Below, piece by piece: positions 32,091-40,831 of a DNA stretch of 48,740 bases. Each line of letters opens with the position of its first letter. The first letter of the stretch is position 1. The notes below the pieces were generated by a model that worked only from the letters and a program-made list of their open reading frames with translations, was not told the DNA's origin and made no database searches. The stretch covers positions 1-48,740 of the forward strand of contig DIFI01000003.1 in NCBI GenBank assembly GCA_002419055.1, written 5' to 3'. Source of the DNA: Peptococcaceae bacterium UBA5752 (lineage in GTDB: Bacteria; Bacillota; Dehalobacteriia; UBA4068). The translations under genes and the position numbers were made by a program.

Positions 32091-32867
32091 TTAATTTATT
32101 GGTAATAAGAGCTTAAATATACTGCCTTGGCCAAGTTTGCTGCTGATCTTAATATCTCCCCCATGGTCTCTGGCTATTTGGAGGGACATAGGAAGACCAA
32201 TGCCATTACCATTTTCTTTGGTAGTAAAAAACGGTTTGAATAGTTTGTCGATATTTTCCGGGGCAACGCCACAGCCATTGTCTTGTACAGATAGTTCGGC
32301 CCAGTTCTCGGCTTGATTTACTGATATAATAATTTTTCCATTATCGTGGCTGGCTTCGATAGCATTTGAAAGAAGATTTAATACTATTTGACGGATTTGC
32401 TGACCATCACAAAAACAATAAACACCCTGCTTGTAATTTTCAATAATCTCTACATTTTGCAATATAGCAACGCTCCGCAGCAACATCGACATATCCGTAC
32501 CGATTTGCGCCAACTCAATTCTTTGTCGATATTCTTTGCGTTCGGCCGCCATTAACATAAACTGTGATAGCAGAGAATTAATTCTGCCGATCTCTTCGTA
32601 TAGCAAAGCAAACCTCTGCTGTTGTTGAAGAGTATCACAATTCGTTTTAGATAATTGTATTTCCAGTAGTTGTAAATGCGCCCTGATACTTTGCAATGGT
32701 TGCTTAGCCTCGTGGATAATTGCTGCTGCATTAACACCTAATGTAGCCAAAACACTATCACGAAGTTCTTCTTTCGTAAATACAATATTTGATTCTGGTG
32801 ACGATAGCAGACTGCATGCTTTACCAGACTGCGTCACTACTGGCGCTTCTTTAACCGCATTGCCCAT
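32091..32867 (-). CDS. soluble sporulation-type sensor histidine kinase
   Basis: The 258-residue protein has a HisKA-like dimerisation region with the phospho-accepting histidine at H52 in IIHEAKQPLQSIRAHLQLLE, followed by a complete HATPase domain: N box NLLSNAIEAS, G1 box DNGCGVAP, and FTTKENGNGIGLPMSL. There is no transmembrane segment, PAS or other input domain; the first ~45 residues are the only possible sensor. No response regulator is adjacent, so it is an orphan, as phosphorelay kinases often are. The ATG at 32867 is preferred to the TTG at 32900 because GGAGAG then lies ~10 nt upstream. The gap upstream carries DnaA and Spo0A-like boxes. Confidence 0.85.
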   Translation of the reverse strand: MGNAVKEAPVVTQSGKACSLLSSPESNIVFTKEELRDSVLATLGVNAAAIIHEAKQPLQSIRAHLQLLEIQLSKTNCDTLQQQQRFALLYEEIGRINSLLSQFMLMAAERKEYRQRIELAQIGTDMSMLLRSVAILQNVEIIENYKQGVYCFCDGQQIRQIVLNLLSNAIEASHDNGKIIISVNQAENWAELSVQDNGCGVAPENIDKLFKPFFTTKENGNGIGLPMSLQIARDHGGDIKISSKLGQGSIFKLLLPIN

Positions 32868-33554
32868 AACAGCTTCTCTCTCCGTAGTTTTTATTGTCAA
32901 AGATTTCGGTACAATAAGCTTTTAACCTTTAAGTTTGACATAAGTATTTATCATCAATTGTCGTTGATATGCGACAAAAATTTATTGATGAAGTTAGCTA
33001 TTTTTGTCACGGGTGAAGATATTTATTGCTGTATGCTAATCAAATATTTTTTACTCACAGAAAAAAACCCATTTAAAAGTAGTTATTAACATTGTTATCC
33101 ACAATATCCACAGGGTGATTTCCACTTATTTTGTCAATTTACATGCTATACCTCCAAAATATTTACTGTATAAAAATTATATTGTCAAAATAACTCGTTT
33201 TTTATAATTATTATAACAAATAAAGTATTGATTTAATATATTAACAATTATTAGATAATTTTTTATTTAGTGAACAAAATAGCAGATTCATACATTTCTT
33301 CAAGTAGTTTTTATTTCCTGCCGGCTAATTATAGTCAAAATGTTTCGAAAATTATAAATTAATTATTGTTATTTATAATAATTAATTATAAATATATTAT
33401 ATATTAAATGCATAAAAAGTCGAAAAAACGAGTATTTGAATTATAATACAAGAAATTTTAATATTATCAGGTTTTTATTAATATAACTTTAATATTTAAT
33501 ATTCATTAAAAACATTTATTTATGTATATTATTTTTTTGTGTTATAATTAATTT
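32868..33554. other. AT-rich gene-free gap with paired DnaA boxes
   Basis: No plausible gene lies in these 687 bases, and the part from about 33120 on is extremely A/T-rich. A perfect DnaA box TTATCCACA (33095-33103) is directly followed by ATATCCACA (33104-33112, one mismatch). Five sites match the clostridial Spo0A-box pattern TTTGTCRAA with one mismatch (32893-32901, 32934-32942, 32970-32978, 33130-33138, 33181-33189). The dyad TTGTCG-N8-CGACAA is at 32958-32977. The gap separates the divergent kinase and corrinoid-activator genes. Confidence 0.55.
33543..33548 (+). promoter_or_regulatory. -10 element abutting the start codon
   Basis: TATAAT ends 6 nt before the ATG at 33555, so RNA would begin at or beside the start codon. 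No Shine-Dalgarno is present. The -35 region is poor. Confidence 0.4.
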
Positions 33555-34220
33555 ATGAATAAAATTATTTATTTTAATAAAGAATTGATTATTGATAAGA
33601 ATCAATTTATAAGACAAATGCATCTGGAATACAAAAGTGTCTTGACAGAACGATGTTGTCAATTAATAAATCAGGCGCAGCAATTGGCGCAACCTGCGGC
33701 TGCCGTTATGGTTGTTGAGGCGCAAAGAACGTCACAAAAAATATTGCTGCAAAATATATGTTTTAGCGAACAGTTTTTTGCTACAATAAAAGACGAGCAG
33801 CAAATATTTGTTTTTTTGGCTACTTGCGGTCATCAAATTGATGAGTTGAAAAAATCCCAAACTTCAATGCTTGAACGTTTTTGGGTAGATAGAATAGCGC
33901 AAATGGCGCTGCATAGCGTTTTTGTTGCTGCGGAACAATATCTTATGGAGTGTTATAATTTACCGTTGTTGCGGCATATTTGTCCGGGAGCAACGTTGTC
34001 CTGGCAACTTGAGGGGCAAAAAGAGCTGTTTTCTTTGATGGCAGTGGCAGCGGCTAAGTTGCAGATAACACTAACTGATGATTTTTTTATGCAGCCGGAC
34101 AAAAGCTTATCTGGAATATTTTTTATCAGTAATGATCATGAATTAATTACCGATTGCGGTTATTGTCAACAACAGCGCTGTGATAAGAAACATTGTCCAT
34201 ATAAAGTCGAATGTTTTTGA
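33555..34220 (+). CDS. stand-alone MetH activation-domain-like protein
   Basis: 221 residues resembling the reactivation domain of B12-dependent methionine synthase, found as a separate protein in many anaerobes. Supporting segments are FLATCGHQID, the GQKELFSLMAVAAAKLQITLTDDFFMQP core and KSLSGIFFIS. The RxxxGY motif that contacts cobalamin/AdoMet reads RHICPGA, so the tyrosine is absent. A C-terminal cysteine cluster (CGYC, then further Cys to the end) may hold an iron-sulfur centre. Likely role: reductive reactivation of a corrinoid protein encoded elsewhere. It lacks a ribosome site and is followed 13 nt later by a thioredoxin reductase-like gene. Confidence 0.72.
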   Translation: MNKIIYFNKELIIDKNQFIRQMHLEYKSVLTERCCQLINQAQQLAQPAAAVMVVEAQRTSQKILLQNICFSEQFFATIKDEQQIFVFLATCGHQIDELKKSQTSMLERFWVDRIAQMALHSVFVAAEQYLMECYNLPLLRHICPGATLSWQLEGQKELFSLMAVAAAKLQITLTDDFFMQPDKSLSGIFFISNDHELITDCGYCQQQRCDKKHCPYKVECF

Positions 34221-34233
34221 TAGGGGGATTATT

Positions 34234-35151
34234 ATGGCAGACACGATGTATGATTTAATAATTATTGGCGGAGGTCCTGCAGGATTGACTGCATCTCTTT
34301 ATGCGGCAAGAGGTGGGTTGCAAACGTTGGTTATCGAAAAATCGGAGGTTGGGGGTAATGCGGCGCGAATTGATCATTTAGCAAACTACCCGGGTTTTGC
34401 CCCTTCTCAAGACGGAGCCCAACTTATGAGGACAATGTTTGAACAGGCAGAAAAGTTTGGCGCTGTCTTTTCCAACGAGCGGGCCCAAAATATTTTTATA
34501 GAGAATGATAAGATTACAATCTTTTGTTCTTCAGACAATTTCTTTCAGAGTAAAACACTGCTGATTGCCTCCGGTAATTCGCCAAAACGGCATCCGATTG
34601 CCGGTGAGGAGCGTTTTGTCGGACACGGCATTTCTTATTGCGCAACTTGTGACGGTGCATTTTTCCGTGGCAAGACTGTTGTGGTAGCAGGTGTTGATAA
34701 TGCAGCATTGGAGGAATCTCTGTTTTTGGCCCAAATGGCCGAAAAAGTTTATCTGATTGCCGACGCTAAAGAAGGCGCGTCAAATCTTGATGCGGATTTG
34801 GTAAAGCAAGCAAAATCAAAGGCTAATATCAGTTGGGTATGGCAGCGGCATGTAGTTGAAATTGTTGGCGAAGATAAAGTAGATGGAGTTAAACTTGATA
34901 ACGGACAAGAGTTATCAACCGATGGAGTATTTTTCATCAAAGCTAATGACGCTGCATCAGCACTATATGCTTCGATAGTAAATACTGATGACAAAGGCTA
35001 TATAATTACAGATCAAAATATGACGTCTTCTGTCAAAAACATTTTTGCAGCCGGAGATGTCCGCTCCAAAGGCTTACGCCAGGTAATTACTGCTGCAGCT
35101 GATGGCGCAATCGCCGCCGATAGTATACGCAAATATTTGCAGCGTAAATAG
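34234..35151 (+). CDS. thioredoxin reductase-like flavoprotein without NADPH motifs
   Basis: 305 residues with the thioredoxin reductase fold. FAD motif GGGPAGLTASLYAAR (12-26), NYPGF, redox cysteines C136/C139 in CATC, and the C-terminal FAD motif AAGDVRSKGLRQVITAAADG are all present. In the pyridine-nucleotide domain the usual GGGDSAxEEA is AGVDNAALEE, and the HRRxxxR motif that binds the NADPH phosphate reads IADAKEGASN. The protein may therefore take electrons from another donor, as the ferredoxin-dependent flavin thioredoxin reductases of clostridia do. The ATG at 34234 has GGGGGA upstream; an in-frame ATG 54 nt earlier overlaps the preceding gene. Confidence 0.85.
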   Translation: MADTMYDLIIIGGGPAGLTASLYAARGGLQTLVIEKSEVGGNAARIDHLANYPGFAPSQDGAQLMRTMFEQAEKFGAVFSNERAQNIFIENDKITIFCSSDNFFQSKTLLIASGNSPKRHPIAGEERFVGHGISYCATCDGAFFRGKTVVVAGVDNAALEESLFLAQMAEKVYLIADAKEGASNLDADLVKQAKSKANISWVWQRHVVEIVGEDKVDGVKLDNGQELSTDGVFFIKANDAASALYASIVNTDDKGYIITDQNMTSSVKNIFAAGDVRSKGLRQVITAAADGAIAADSIRKYLQRK

Positions 35152-35229
35152 TTTGAAGCATTGCATGAGGCAGGAGAAGAATGTTTGTTTCGAGAATATT
35201 AACCAAAGTAATATATTGGAGGAATAGCA

Positions 35230-36312
35230 GTGCGAGCACGTGTCATCGGTGAAGAAGAGAAAGCATCTTTTAACAATTTTATCAGCAATCACGCTAAAGG
35301 CCATATTTTGCAAACCTGGGAATGGGGAGAACTGAAAGAGCGCAGCCTCTGGCAACCTTTGCGTCTGATTGTCGAAGACCAGGGAACAATTTATGCTGCA
35401 ATTTCTCTGCTGAAACGTCAATTACCCGCCGGCATGGGATGTCTGTTTTATGCGCCACGAGGTCCTGTGCTTGATATTAATGATAGCTTAGCTTGGGATA
35501 CTCTTTGGCAAGGATGCCGCGATCTTGCAGCAGAACATAAAGCAGTTTTCTGCAAAATCGATCCGGATGTTGCGGACGATGATAAAGTATGGAATCAGAG
35601 GATAAAAGCCGCTGGTTTTGTTGCCGCAGATAAAGGTGAAGGATTCGAAGGCGTTCAGCCACGGTATGTCTTTCGGCTTGACATCAGTCCGGACGAAGAA
35701 ACGTTAATGGCCAATTTTCATCAAAAGACCCGATACAATTTACGATTGGCGGAGCGTAAGGAGGTAACGGTAACCGCTGCTGCTCCACAGTCCGAGTTGC
35801 CGGTATTTTATCAATTGTTACAGGAAACAGCGCAAAGGGATAATTTTCTGATCCGCCCGTTTTCTTATTATAAGGATTTCTATGATTTGTTGATACCGCA
35901 AGGATTGGCGGAGATGTTTCTGGTTTATTATCAGGGCAAGGCCATCGCCGGTTCATTGGCTTTTATACTTGGCAATAAAGCTTGGTATATCTACGGTGCC
36001 TCGGCTAACCAATACCGTAATGTAATGCCTAATTATCTGATGCAATGGCGAATGATTCAGTGGGCTAAACAACATGGCTGCACTATGTATGATTTCCGTG
36101 GCGTTCCCGGTGATGTGGCGGAGGATCATCCGCTTTATGGCCTCGTTAAATTCAAAAAAGGTTTCGGCGGCAATTATATCCGCTTTATTGGAGAATATGA
36201 TCTTGTATATAAGCCTTTTGTGTATAAAATGTATAATGATTTAGAACCTCTTTACCAAAAAGGTGTACGGAAATTAATTCACGCTAAAAAAAGATTACTA
36301 AACAGAGGTTGA
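35230..36312 (+). CDS. FemX/FemAB-type peptidyltransferase
   Basis: A predicted aminoacyl-tRNA-dependent transferase that adds residues to the lipid II stem peptide (interpeptide bridge). Two GNAT-like halves are recognisable: an N-terminal part with GHILQTWEWGELK, and a C-terminal part with FHQKTRYNLRLAERKEV, YGASANQYRNVMPNYLMQWRMI and LVKFKKGFGG. The 360-residue length suits FemX (first-residue) enzymes, which lack the long coiled-coil arm of FemA. It starts at GTG with GGAGG upstream. The next gene is alanine racemase, 3 nt after the stop, a sensible cell-wall pairing. Confidence 0.85.
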   Translation: MRARVIGEEEKASFNNFISNHAKGHILQTWEWGELKERSLWQPLRLIVEDQGTIYAAISLLKRQLPAGMGCLFYAPRGPVLDINDSLAWDTLWQGCRDLAAEHKAVFCKIDPDVADDDKVWNQRIKAAGFVAADKGEGFEGVQPRYVFRLDISPDEETLMANFHQKTRYNLRLAERKEVTVTAAAPQSELPVFYQLLQETAQRDNFLIRPFSYYKDFYDLLIPQGLAEMFLVYYQGKAIAGSLAFILGNKAWYIYGASANQYRNVMPNYLMQWRMIQWAKQHGCTMYDFRGVPGDVAEDHPLYGLVKFKKGFGGNYIRFIGEYDLVYKPFVYKMYNDLEPLYQKGVRKLIHAKKRLLNRG

Positions 36313-36315
36313 TTA

Positions 36316-37488
36316 ATGGACAGGAACATAATCGATAGCTTTGAACGTTATATCAAAATAGATCTTGATGCGGTAAGCGCAAATGTAGCAGAAATACGCA
36401 ATCATTTGCATGATGGTTGCCAACTAATGGTCGTAGTAAAGGCTGATGCTTATGGGCTCGGCGCGATTGCGGTTGCAGGTGTTATCCAAGACGACGTTGA
36501 TGCATTTGCGGTTACTAATCTAAACGAAGGCATCGAGCTGCGGCAATCAGGCATTGATAAGCCGATCCTGGTTTTTTTGCCGGCACGCGCTCATAACGTA
36601 GTTTTACTTCGCCAATACCGGCTGACGGCTACTATTGACAGTATGGAAAGTCTGGAGGCTCTGGCTACCTCGGGAGACAAGCCAACTCCTTGTCAGATCA
36701 AAATTAATAGCGGTATGAACCGGTTTGGTTGTTCTCCGGAAACAGCCGCCGCTTTGGGAGCAGCGGTGGTTAACTCATCTTCACTTCAACTGACCGGTAT
36801 TTATTCTCATTTGGCCGAAGCCGCAGATAAAAACAGCGCCGAGCGACAAATTACCGTATTCCGCCAGGTGATCGAAGCTTTTAAAGAGATGGACATTGAT
36901 TATGGCACAGCTCATATTGCCAACAGTATTGCTACCATGACTATGGCGAAAGCCGCATTCGATATGGTAAGAGTTGGGACATTACTTTATGGTCAAAGCC
37001 CGGTTCAGTTACCGTATGATTGGCATCTGGCTAATCCCTGGCAGGTAGAATGTAAAATCAGTGCAATCCGTAAAGTTAAGAAAGGTGAATTGGTTGGGTA
37101 TGGCGGCGATAGCAAAGCGGATCATGACTTAACTTTGGCAATGTTACCGATCGGTTATGCCGATGGATTTGCGGTAGAAACTGATGCTCGCAGCGGCACA
37201 GCCGCAGTTTTCAAAAAGGCAGCCAAAAATATTGCCGGTCAACTAACCAACAAACCTGCCCACTATGCTCTTTTTGAGGGGAATAGACTGGCAGTAATCG
37301 GCCGGGTGGCGATGCAAACCTGTGCCGTTGATATTACCGGATATTCCTTAAATGTTGGCGATAAAATAGAAGTTTCGATGCGGCGTACTACTTCGGATGC
37401 GCGCTTGCCCAGGATTTATTATTGTAAAGGAAAATTATTCGCGGTAAGAAATATTGACGGTGCATATATAAAAGAGGATATAAAATGA
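36316..37488 (+). CDS. alr: alanine racemase
   Basis: A PLP enzyme making D-alanine for peptidoglycan. The PLP lysine is K42 in VVVKADAYGLGA. The second-base tyrosine region is LVGYGGD, and MLPIGYADGF and VDITG close the C-terminal domain. NSIAT and VGTLLYG sit in between, as normal. At 390 residues it is slightly long, mainly through an insertion around residues 290-320. It lies 3 nt after the FemX-like gene and overlaps the next gene by 4 nt (ATGA), so all are cotranscribed. Confidence 0.94.
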   Translation: MDRNIIDSFERYIKIDLDAVSANVAEIRNHLHDGCQLMVVVKADAYGLGAIAVAGVIQDDVDAFAVTNLNEGIELRQSGIDKPILVFLPARAHNVVLLRQYRLTATIDSMESLEALATSGDKPTPCQIKINSGMNRFGCSPETAAALGAAVVNSSSLQLTGIYSHLAEAADKNSAERQITVFRQVIEAFKEMDIDYGTAHIANSIATMTMAKAAFDMVRVGTLLYGQSPVQLPYDWHLANPWQVECKISAIRKVKKGELVGYGGDSKADHDLTLAMLPIGYADGFAVETDARSGTAAVFKKAAKNIAGQLTNKPAHYALFEGNRLAVIGRVAMQTCAVDITGYSLNVGDKIEVSMRRTTSDARLPRIYYCKGKLFAVRNIDGAYIKEDIK

Positions 37489-38147
37489 TTGTTTTCCCGG
37501 AAACATTGGTAGTAATTCGCTGCCCGTTTTGTCAGCGGCAAATGCTTTATCGTAATATCTCGCGCTTTAGCTTGACTGAAGGCGTAACATTAACTTGCAG
37601 TTGCGGAGCAGCGGTTTTGAAGATGCATTCGGCAGCAAAAAATATATATATTTCCTGCTTTTGCCCTTGTTGTCAAGAGGAACATCAATACATAATGTCG
37701 ATTAAGGAGTTAATGTCCGGTCAGGCAACAATGCTTGAATGCGAGGAAACCGATCTTCATTTGGCCTATATCGGTAACCGCGATGAGGTATTGACTGAGC
37801 TCAATGCCGAAGGGGAACAAATTATCTGCTATCAAGATATGTTGCGCGAATATTTCGACCGCCCATCATTGATGGCAAGGATACTGATGCATTTCAATCA
37901 TTTGTTTGACCAAAGAAAAATTAATTGTGAAGTATGCGGTAGCAGTGACTTTAATATAGAAATCTTTAATGATAGCTTGACCGTAGCCTGTGCTCATTGT
38001 CAACAACATACAAGAATTTTTGCTAAAAGGCCTCTTGACTTGCATTTGTTTCGTAAAATTGATAGAATAACTATGCGAGAGCAAGGCGTTGCAATGCATT
38101 TTGTTACTAAAAACAAAATGAAAGAGCTTGATGAAACAAATAAATAA
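37485..38147 (+). CDS. CpXC-type zinc-binding hypothetical protein
   Basis: 220 residues with paired cysteines typical of structural zinc sites: CPFC near the N-terminus, CSC, the dense CFCPCC, then CEVC and CAHC. The opening RCPFC...(ca. 25)...CSCG resembles the CpXC domain found in conserved Firmicute proteins of unknown function. There is no signal peptide. Its ATG overlaps the alr stop (ATGA), so it is translationally coupled to alr. A role cannot be assigned. Confidence 0.6.
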   Translation: MIVFPETLVVIRCPFCQRQMLYRNISRFSLTEGVTLTCSCGAAVLKMHSAAKNIYISCFCPCCQEEHQYIMSIKELMSGQATMLECEETDLHLAYIGNRDEVLTELNAEGEQIICYQDMLREYFDRPSLMARILMHFNHLFDQRKINCEVCGSSDFNIEIFNDSLTVACAHCQQHTRIFAKRPLDLHLFRKIDRITMREQGVAMHFVTKNKMKELDETNK

Positions 38148-38173
38148 AATTATTATTAAAAAGGGGGATTACT

Positions 38174-39031
38174 ATGCCTCTCGTATCAATGAAATCGCTT
38201 TTATCTCAAGCGGAAAAAGGTCGTTATGCAATCGGCGCATTTAACTGCAACAATATGGAAATCGTACAGGCGATCATCGCCGCTGCTACTGCCGAAAAAT
38301 CGCCGGTTATTATCCAGGCCAGTCAAGGAGCAATCAAATATGCCGGTATTGATTACATCGTAGCATTGACAAAGCTGGCAGCAGAACTGGCACCGGTACC
38401 GGTAGCACTGCACCTTGACCATGGTACCAGCTTCAACCAAGTAATGCAGTGTATTGCCAAAGGGTTTTCGTCAGTGATGATCGACGGTTCAAAATATAGC
38501 CTTGAAGAGAATATCCAAGTTACCAACAAGGTGCTTGATGTGGCAATTCCTTGCGGTATCAGCGTTGAGGCAGAACTCGGTAAAATAACCGGTACCGAAG
38601 ATGATATCTATGTCCATGAGAAAGAATCGATGTATACCGACCCTGCTGAGGCGGCCTATTTTGTTGAGCATACCAATGTTGATGCGTTGGCTATTGCCAT
38701 CGGTACAGCTCATGGTCAATACAAGGGTGAGCCCAAATTAGACCTTGACCGTCTGGTGCAAATTGATAAACTGGTCGATGTGCCGTTAGTATTGCATGGA
38801 TCTTCAGGTGTACCCGATGATACAATCAAAGCGGCGATTGAGCGGGGTATCCGCAAAGTCAATATTGATACTAATATCCGTGAAGCTTTTATGAAGGCAG
38901 CAAAAGAGGTTATTATTGCTAATCCTAATGAAATAGACCCACGTAAGATGTTGACGCCGGCCAGAGAAGCGGCTATAGAAATAATACGGGAAAAGATCCG
39001 GATATTTGGCAGTAACGGTAAAGCAGAATAA
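38174..39031 (+). CDS. fba: class II fructose-bisphosphate aldolase
   Basis: A zinc-dependent aldolase of glycolysis and gluconeogenesis, 285 residues. Key features are LHLDHGTSF with the catalytic aspartate and first zinc histidine, MIDGSKYSLEENI, VEAELGKITGTEDD, the second zinc histidine in GTAHGQYKG, LHGSSGVPDD with the third, and KVNIDTNIREAF for phosphate binding. A tagatose- or ketose-bisphosphate aldolase of the same family cannot be excluded, but the fructose form is the default. AAAGGGGG precedes the ATG. Confidence 0.9.
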   Translation: MPLVSMKSLLSQAEKGRYAIGAFNCNNMEIVQAIIAAATAEKSPVIIQASQGAIKYAGIDYIVALTKLAAELAPVPVALHLDHGTSFNQVMQCIAKGFSSVMIDGSKYSLEENIQVTNKVLDVAIPCGISVEAELGKITGTEDDIYVHEKESMYTDPAEAAYFVEHTNVDALAIAIGTAHGQYKGEPKLDLDRLVQIDKLVDVPLVLHGSSGVPDDTIKAAIERGIRKVNIDTNIREAFMKAAKEVIIANPNEIDPRKMLTPAREAAIEIIREKIRIFGSNGKAE

Positions 39032-39085
39032 AATATATAATATTCTAAGTGTAAGGTTACAGGGAATATGTAAGTATCCTTGTAG

Positions 39086-39120
39086 AAGGCGGTATAGCAG
39101 CGAAGGCTATACCGCCTTTT
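39086..39120 (+). terminator. terminator after fba
   Basis: AAGGCGGTATAGC (39086-39098) pairs perfectly with GCTATACCGCCTT (39106-39118), followed by Ts. It closes the FemX-alr-fba operon. Confidence 0.9.
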
Positions 39121-39289
39121 CATTTCCGTTGTCAGCGTAATCTTGACTTGAAATTGCAGATAGAATCTACCTTTTAAACGTGTATACAGCTTGGCTTGTC
39201 CGGCTCATGGAAGCTAAAACTGCTGGGAACAAATTTCTTGTTGTGTCGTCTTAGAAATATGCAAATAAAATATTCGGGAGATGTAATAA

Positions 39290-40729
39290 ATGACCAAAAA
39301 AATCTTTGTGGCGGCGGTTACAGTTTTAATGCTTTTGTCGGTTGGAGTAAGTGGATATGCGTCAGAAGTAAATGTTTCTGATATATCGGGTACGCAGGCC
39401 GCAATTAATTTGGACGGGACTAAAATTGACATGGGTGCGTATATTCAGGACAGTACCGTTTATTTGCCGGTGCGGGCGGTTTGCCAAGCTCTCGGATATA
39501 CAGTGCAGTGGTCGCAAGAAAACAATGAGAAAGTTGTAACGACAATCAAGGGTGATAGAAGCGTTGCAATTTATCTGGATAATCAGACCATTATAAACAA
39601 TGGACATACCTGTTATATGATGGGCACTTATGCCGGGAAAGGCTGCATTATGCATCAAAAAAATACATATCTCGCCTCCGAAGTCTTTTGGGAAAATTTT
39701 GGGGTCGACGTCCAATTTGATGATAACAGCAAAACGGTTACAATAAGCCGCTTAAATGAAAACGAGATTTCAATAACTACCATGAAACTGAATTCGGAGG
39801 ATGAAAACCTCAAAGAAACAATTCAGTATCCTCAAATCGACGGACTCGATGACATCGAAGTGCAAAGCAGCATTAATTGCATTTTAAGTCATGCGGCGAC
39901 AAACGCTGTTGAAGAGGGTCTTCAAAACGCCTACGAGATCATTAAAGCGAAACAACAATACCCTGATTATACAGCTAAATGCGAAACTTATTTTGATTAT
40001 CGAATCACATATAATCAAAATAGGCTGCTCAGCGTGGTTCTATATGATTACCAATATGCCGGAGGTGCGCATGGCGGTACGGTACAAACATCGTATACCT
40101 TTGATTTGACCACGGGCAATGTCTTGAAGATTTCTGATCTCATGAAAAGTGATTCGTCATATGTGTCATATATGAATTCTACCATTCGCACAGAAATAGA
40201 CAAAAGAGTTGCCTCCGGCGAGGTTTCGCAATTTGAGGATAACAAGTTTAAAACGATAGAAGATAATCCGGACTACTATCTGGCTAATGGTGCGGTTGTA
40301 ATTTATTTTCAGCAGTATCAATACTTTCCCTATGCCGCTGGAATACAGGAGTTCTCGATCAAATTTTCCGGATTTGAAAACATGCTGAACAACAAATACA
40401 GATTTTTATATACCGAACCCACAACTCTTGAACAAGGAGTTCAAAACGAGATTGCCCTGGGGAATTTGGCTTGCGTTACATTAGCCGGCAATCCTACGAC
40501 CGGATACGACTGGCATTGCATTATAGGTGACAGCAGTATACTTACGCAGACATCTGAAAATTACACTTCCGATTCCAATTTGATTGGCGCCGGAGGCGTT
40601 TATGCCTGGCAATTTAAAGCCCTAAAGGCTGGGCAGACAACAATTACCTTTAAGTATTATCGGGATTGGGAAGGAGAAGCTTCAGCAACTGCGGAAAATA
40701 TTATCGTCTATAGGGTTATTGTAAAGTAA
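39290..40729 (+). CDS. secreted three-domain protein with chagasin-like C-terminus
   Basis: 479 residues. A signal peptide (residues 1-24) is followed by a copper-amine-oxidase N-terminal-like stalk domain (about 35-155: VYLPVRAVCQALGYTVQW, then KTVTISR). A DUF3298/PdaC-like middle follows (about 170-370: YDYQYAGGAHGG, TFDLTTGNVLKISDLM). The C-terminal ~90 residues look like a chagasin (I42) cysteine-peptidase inhibitor: NPTTGYDWHC, GAGGVYAWQFKALKAGQTTITFKYYR. The protein probably acts outside the membrane. The peptidase target, if any, is unknown. GGGAGATG precedes the ATG. Confidence 0.75.
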   Translation: MTKKIFVAAVTVLMLLSVGVSGYASEVNVSDISGTQAAINLDGTKIDMGAYIQDSTVYLPVRAVCQALGYTVQWSQENNEKVVTTIKGDRSVAIYLDNQTIINNGHTCYMMGTYAGKGCIMHQKNTYLASEVFWENFGVDVQFDDNSKTVTISRLNENEISITTMKLNSEDENLKETIQYPQIDGLDDIEVQSSINCILSHAATNAVEEGLQNAYEIIKAKQQYPDYTAKCETYFDYRITYNQNRLLSVVLYDYQYAGGAHGGTVQTSYTFDLTTGNVLKISDLMKSDSSYVSYMNSTIRTEIDKRVASGEVSQFEDNKFKTIEDNPDYYLANGAVVIYFQQYQYFPYAAGIQEFSIKFSGFENMLNNKYRFLYTEPTTLEQGVQNEIALGNLACVTLAGNPTTGYDWHCIIGDSSILTQTSENYTSDSNLIGAGGVYAWQFKALKAGQTTITFKYYRDWEGEASATAENIIVYRVIVK

Positions 40730-40751
40730 AGCGCATTTTAAAAAAGCATAT

Positions 40752-40795
40752 AAGCCCATTACACCTGAGTACAGATCCGGTGCAATGGGCTTTTA
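40752..40795 (+). terminator. terminator after the chagasin-domain gene
   Basis: AAGCCCATTACACC and GGTGCAATGGGCTT (one mismatch) enclose a 13-nt loop and are followed by a T run. Confidence 0.82.
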
Positions 40796-40831
40796 GTTTA
40801 TTACATCTGTTATAACGAAAATATGAAAACT

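Noticed and set aside
34180..34233. Upstream start for the thioredoxin reductase
   Set aside because: It would overlap the previous gene, and the well-spaced GGGGGA favours the ATG at 34234.
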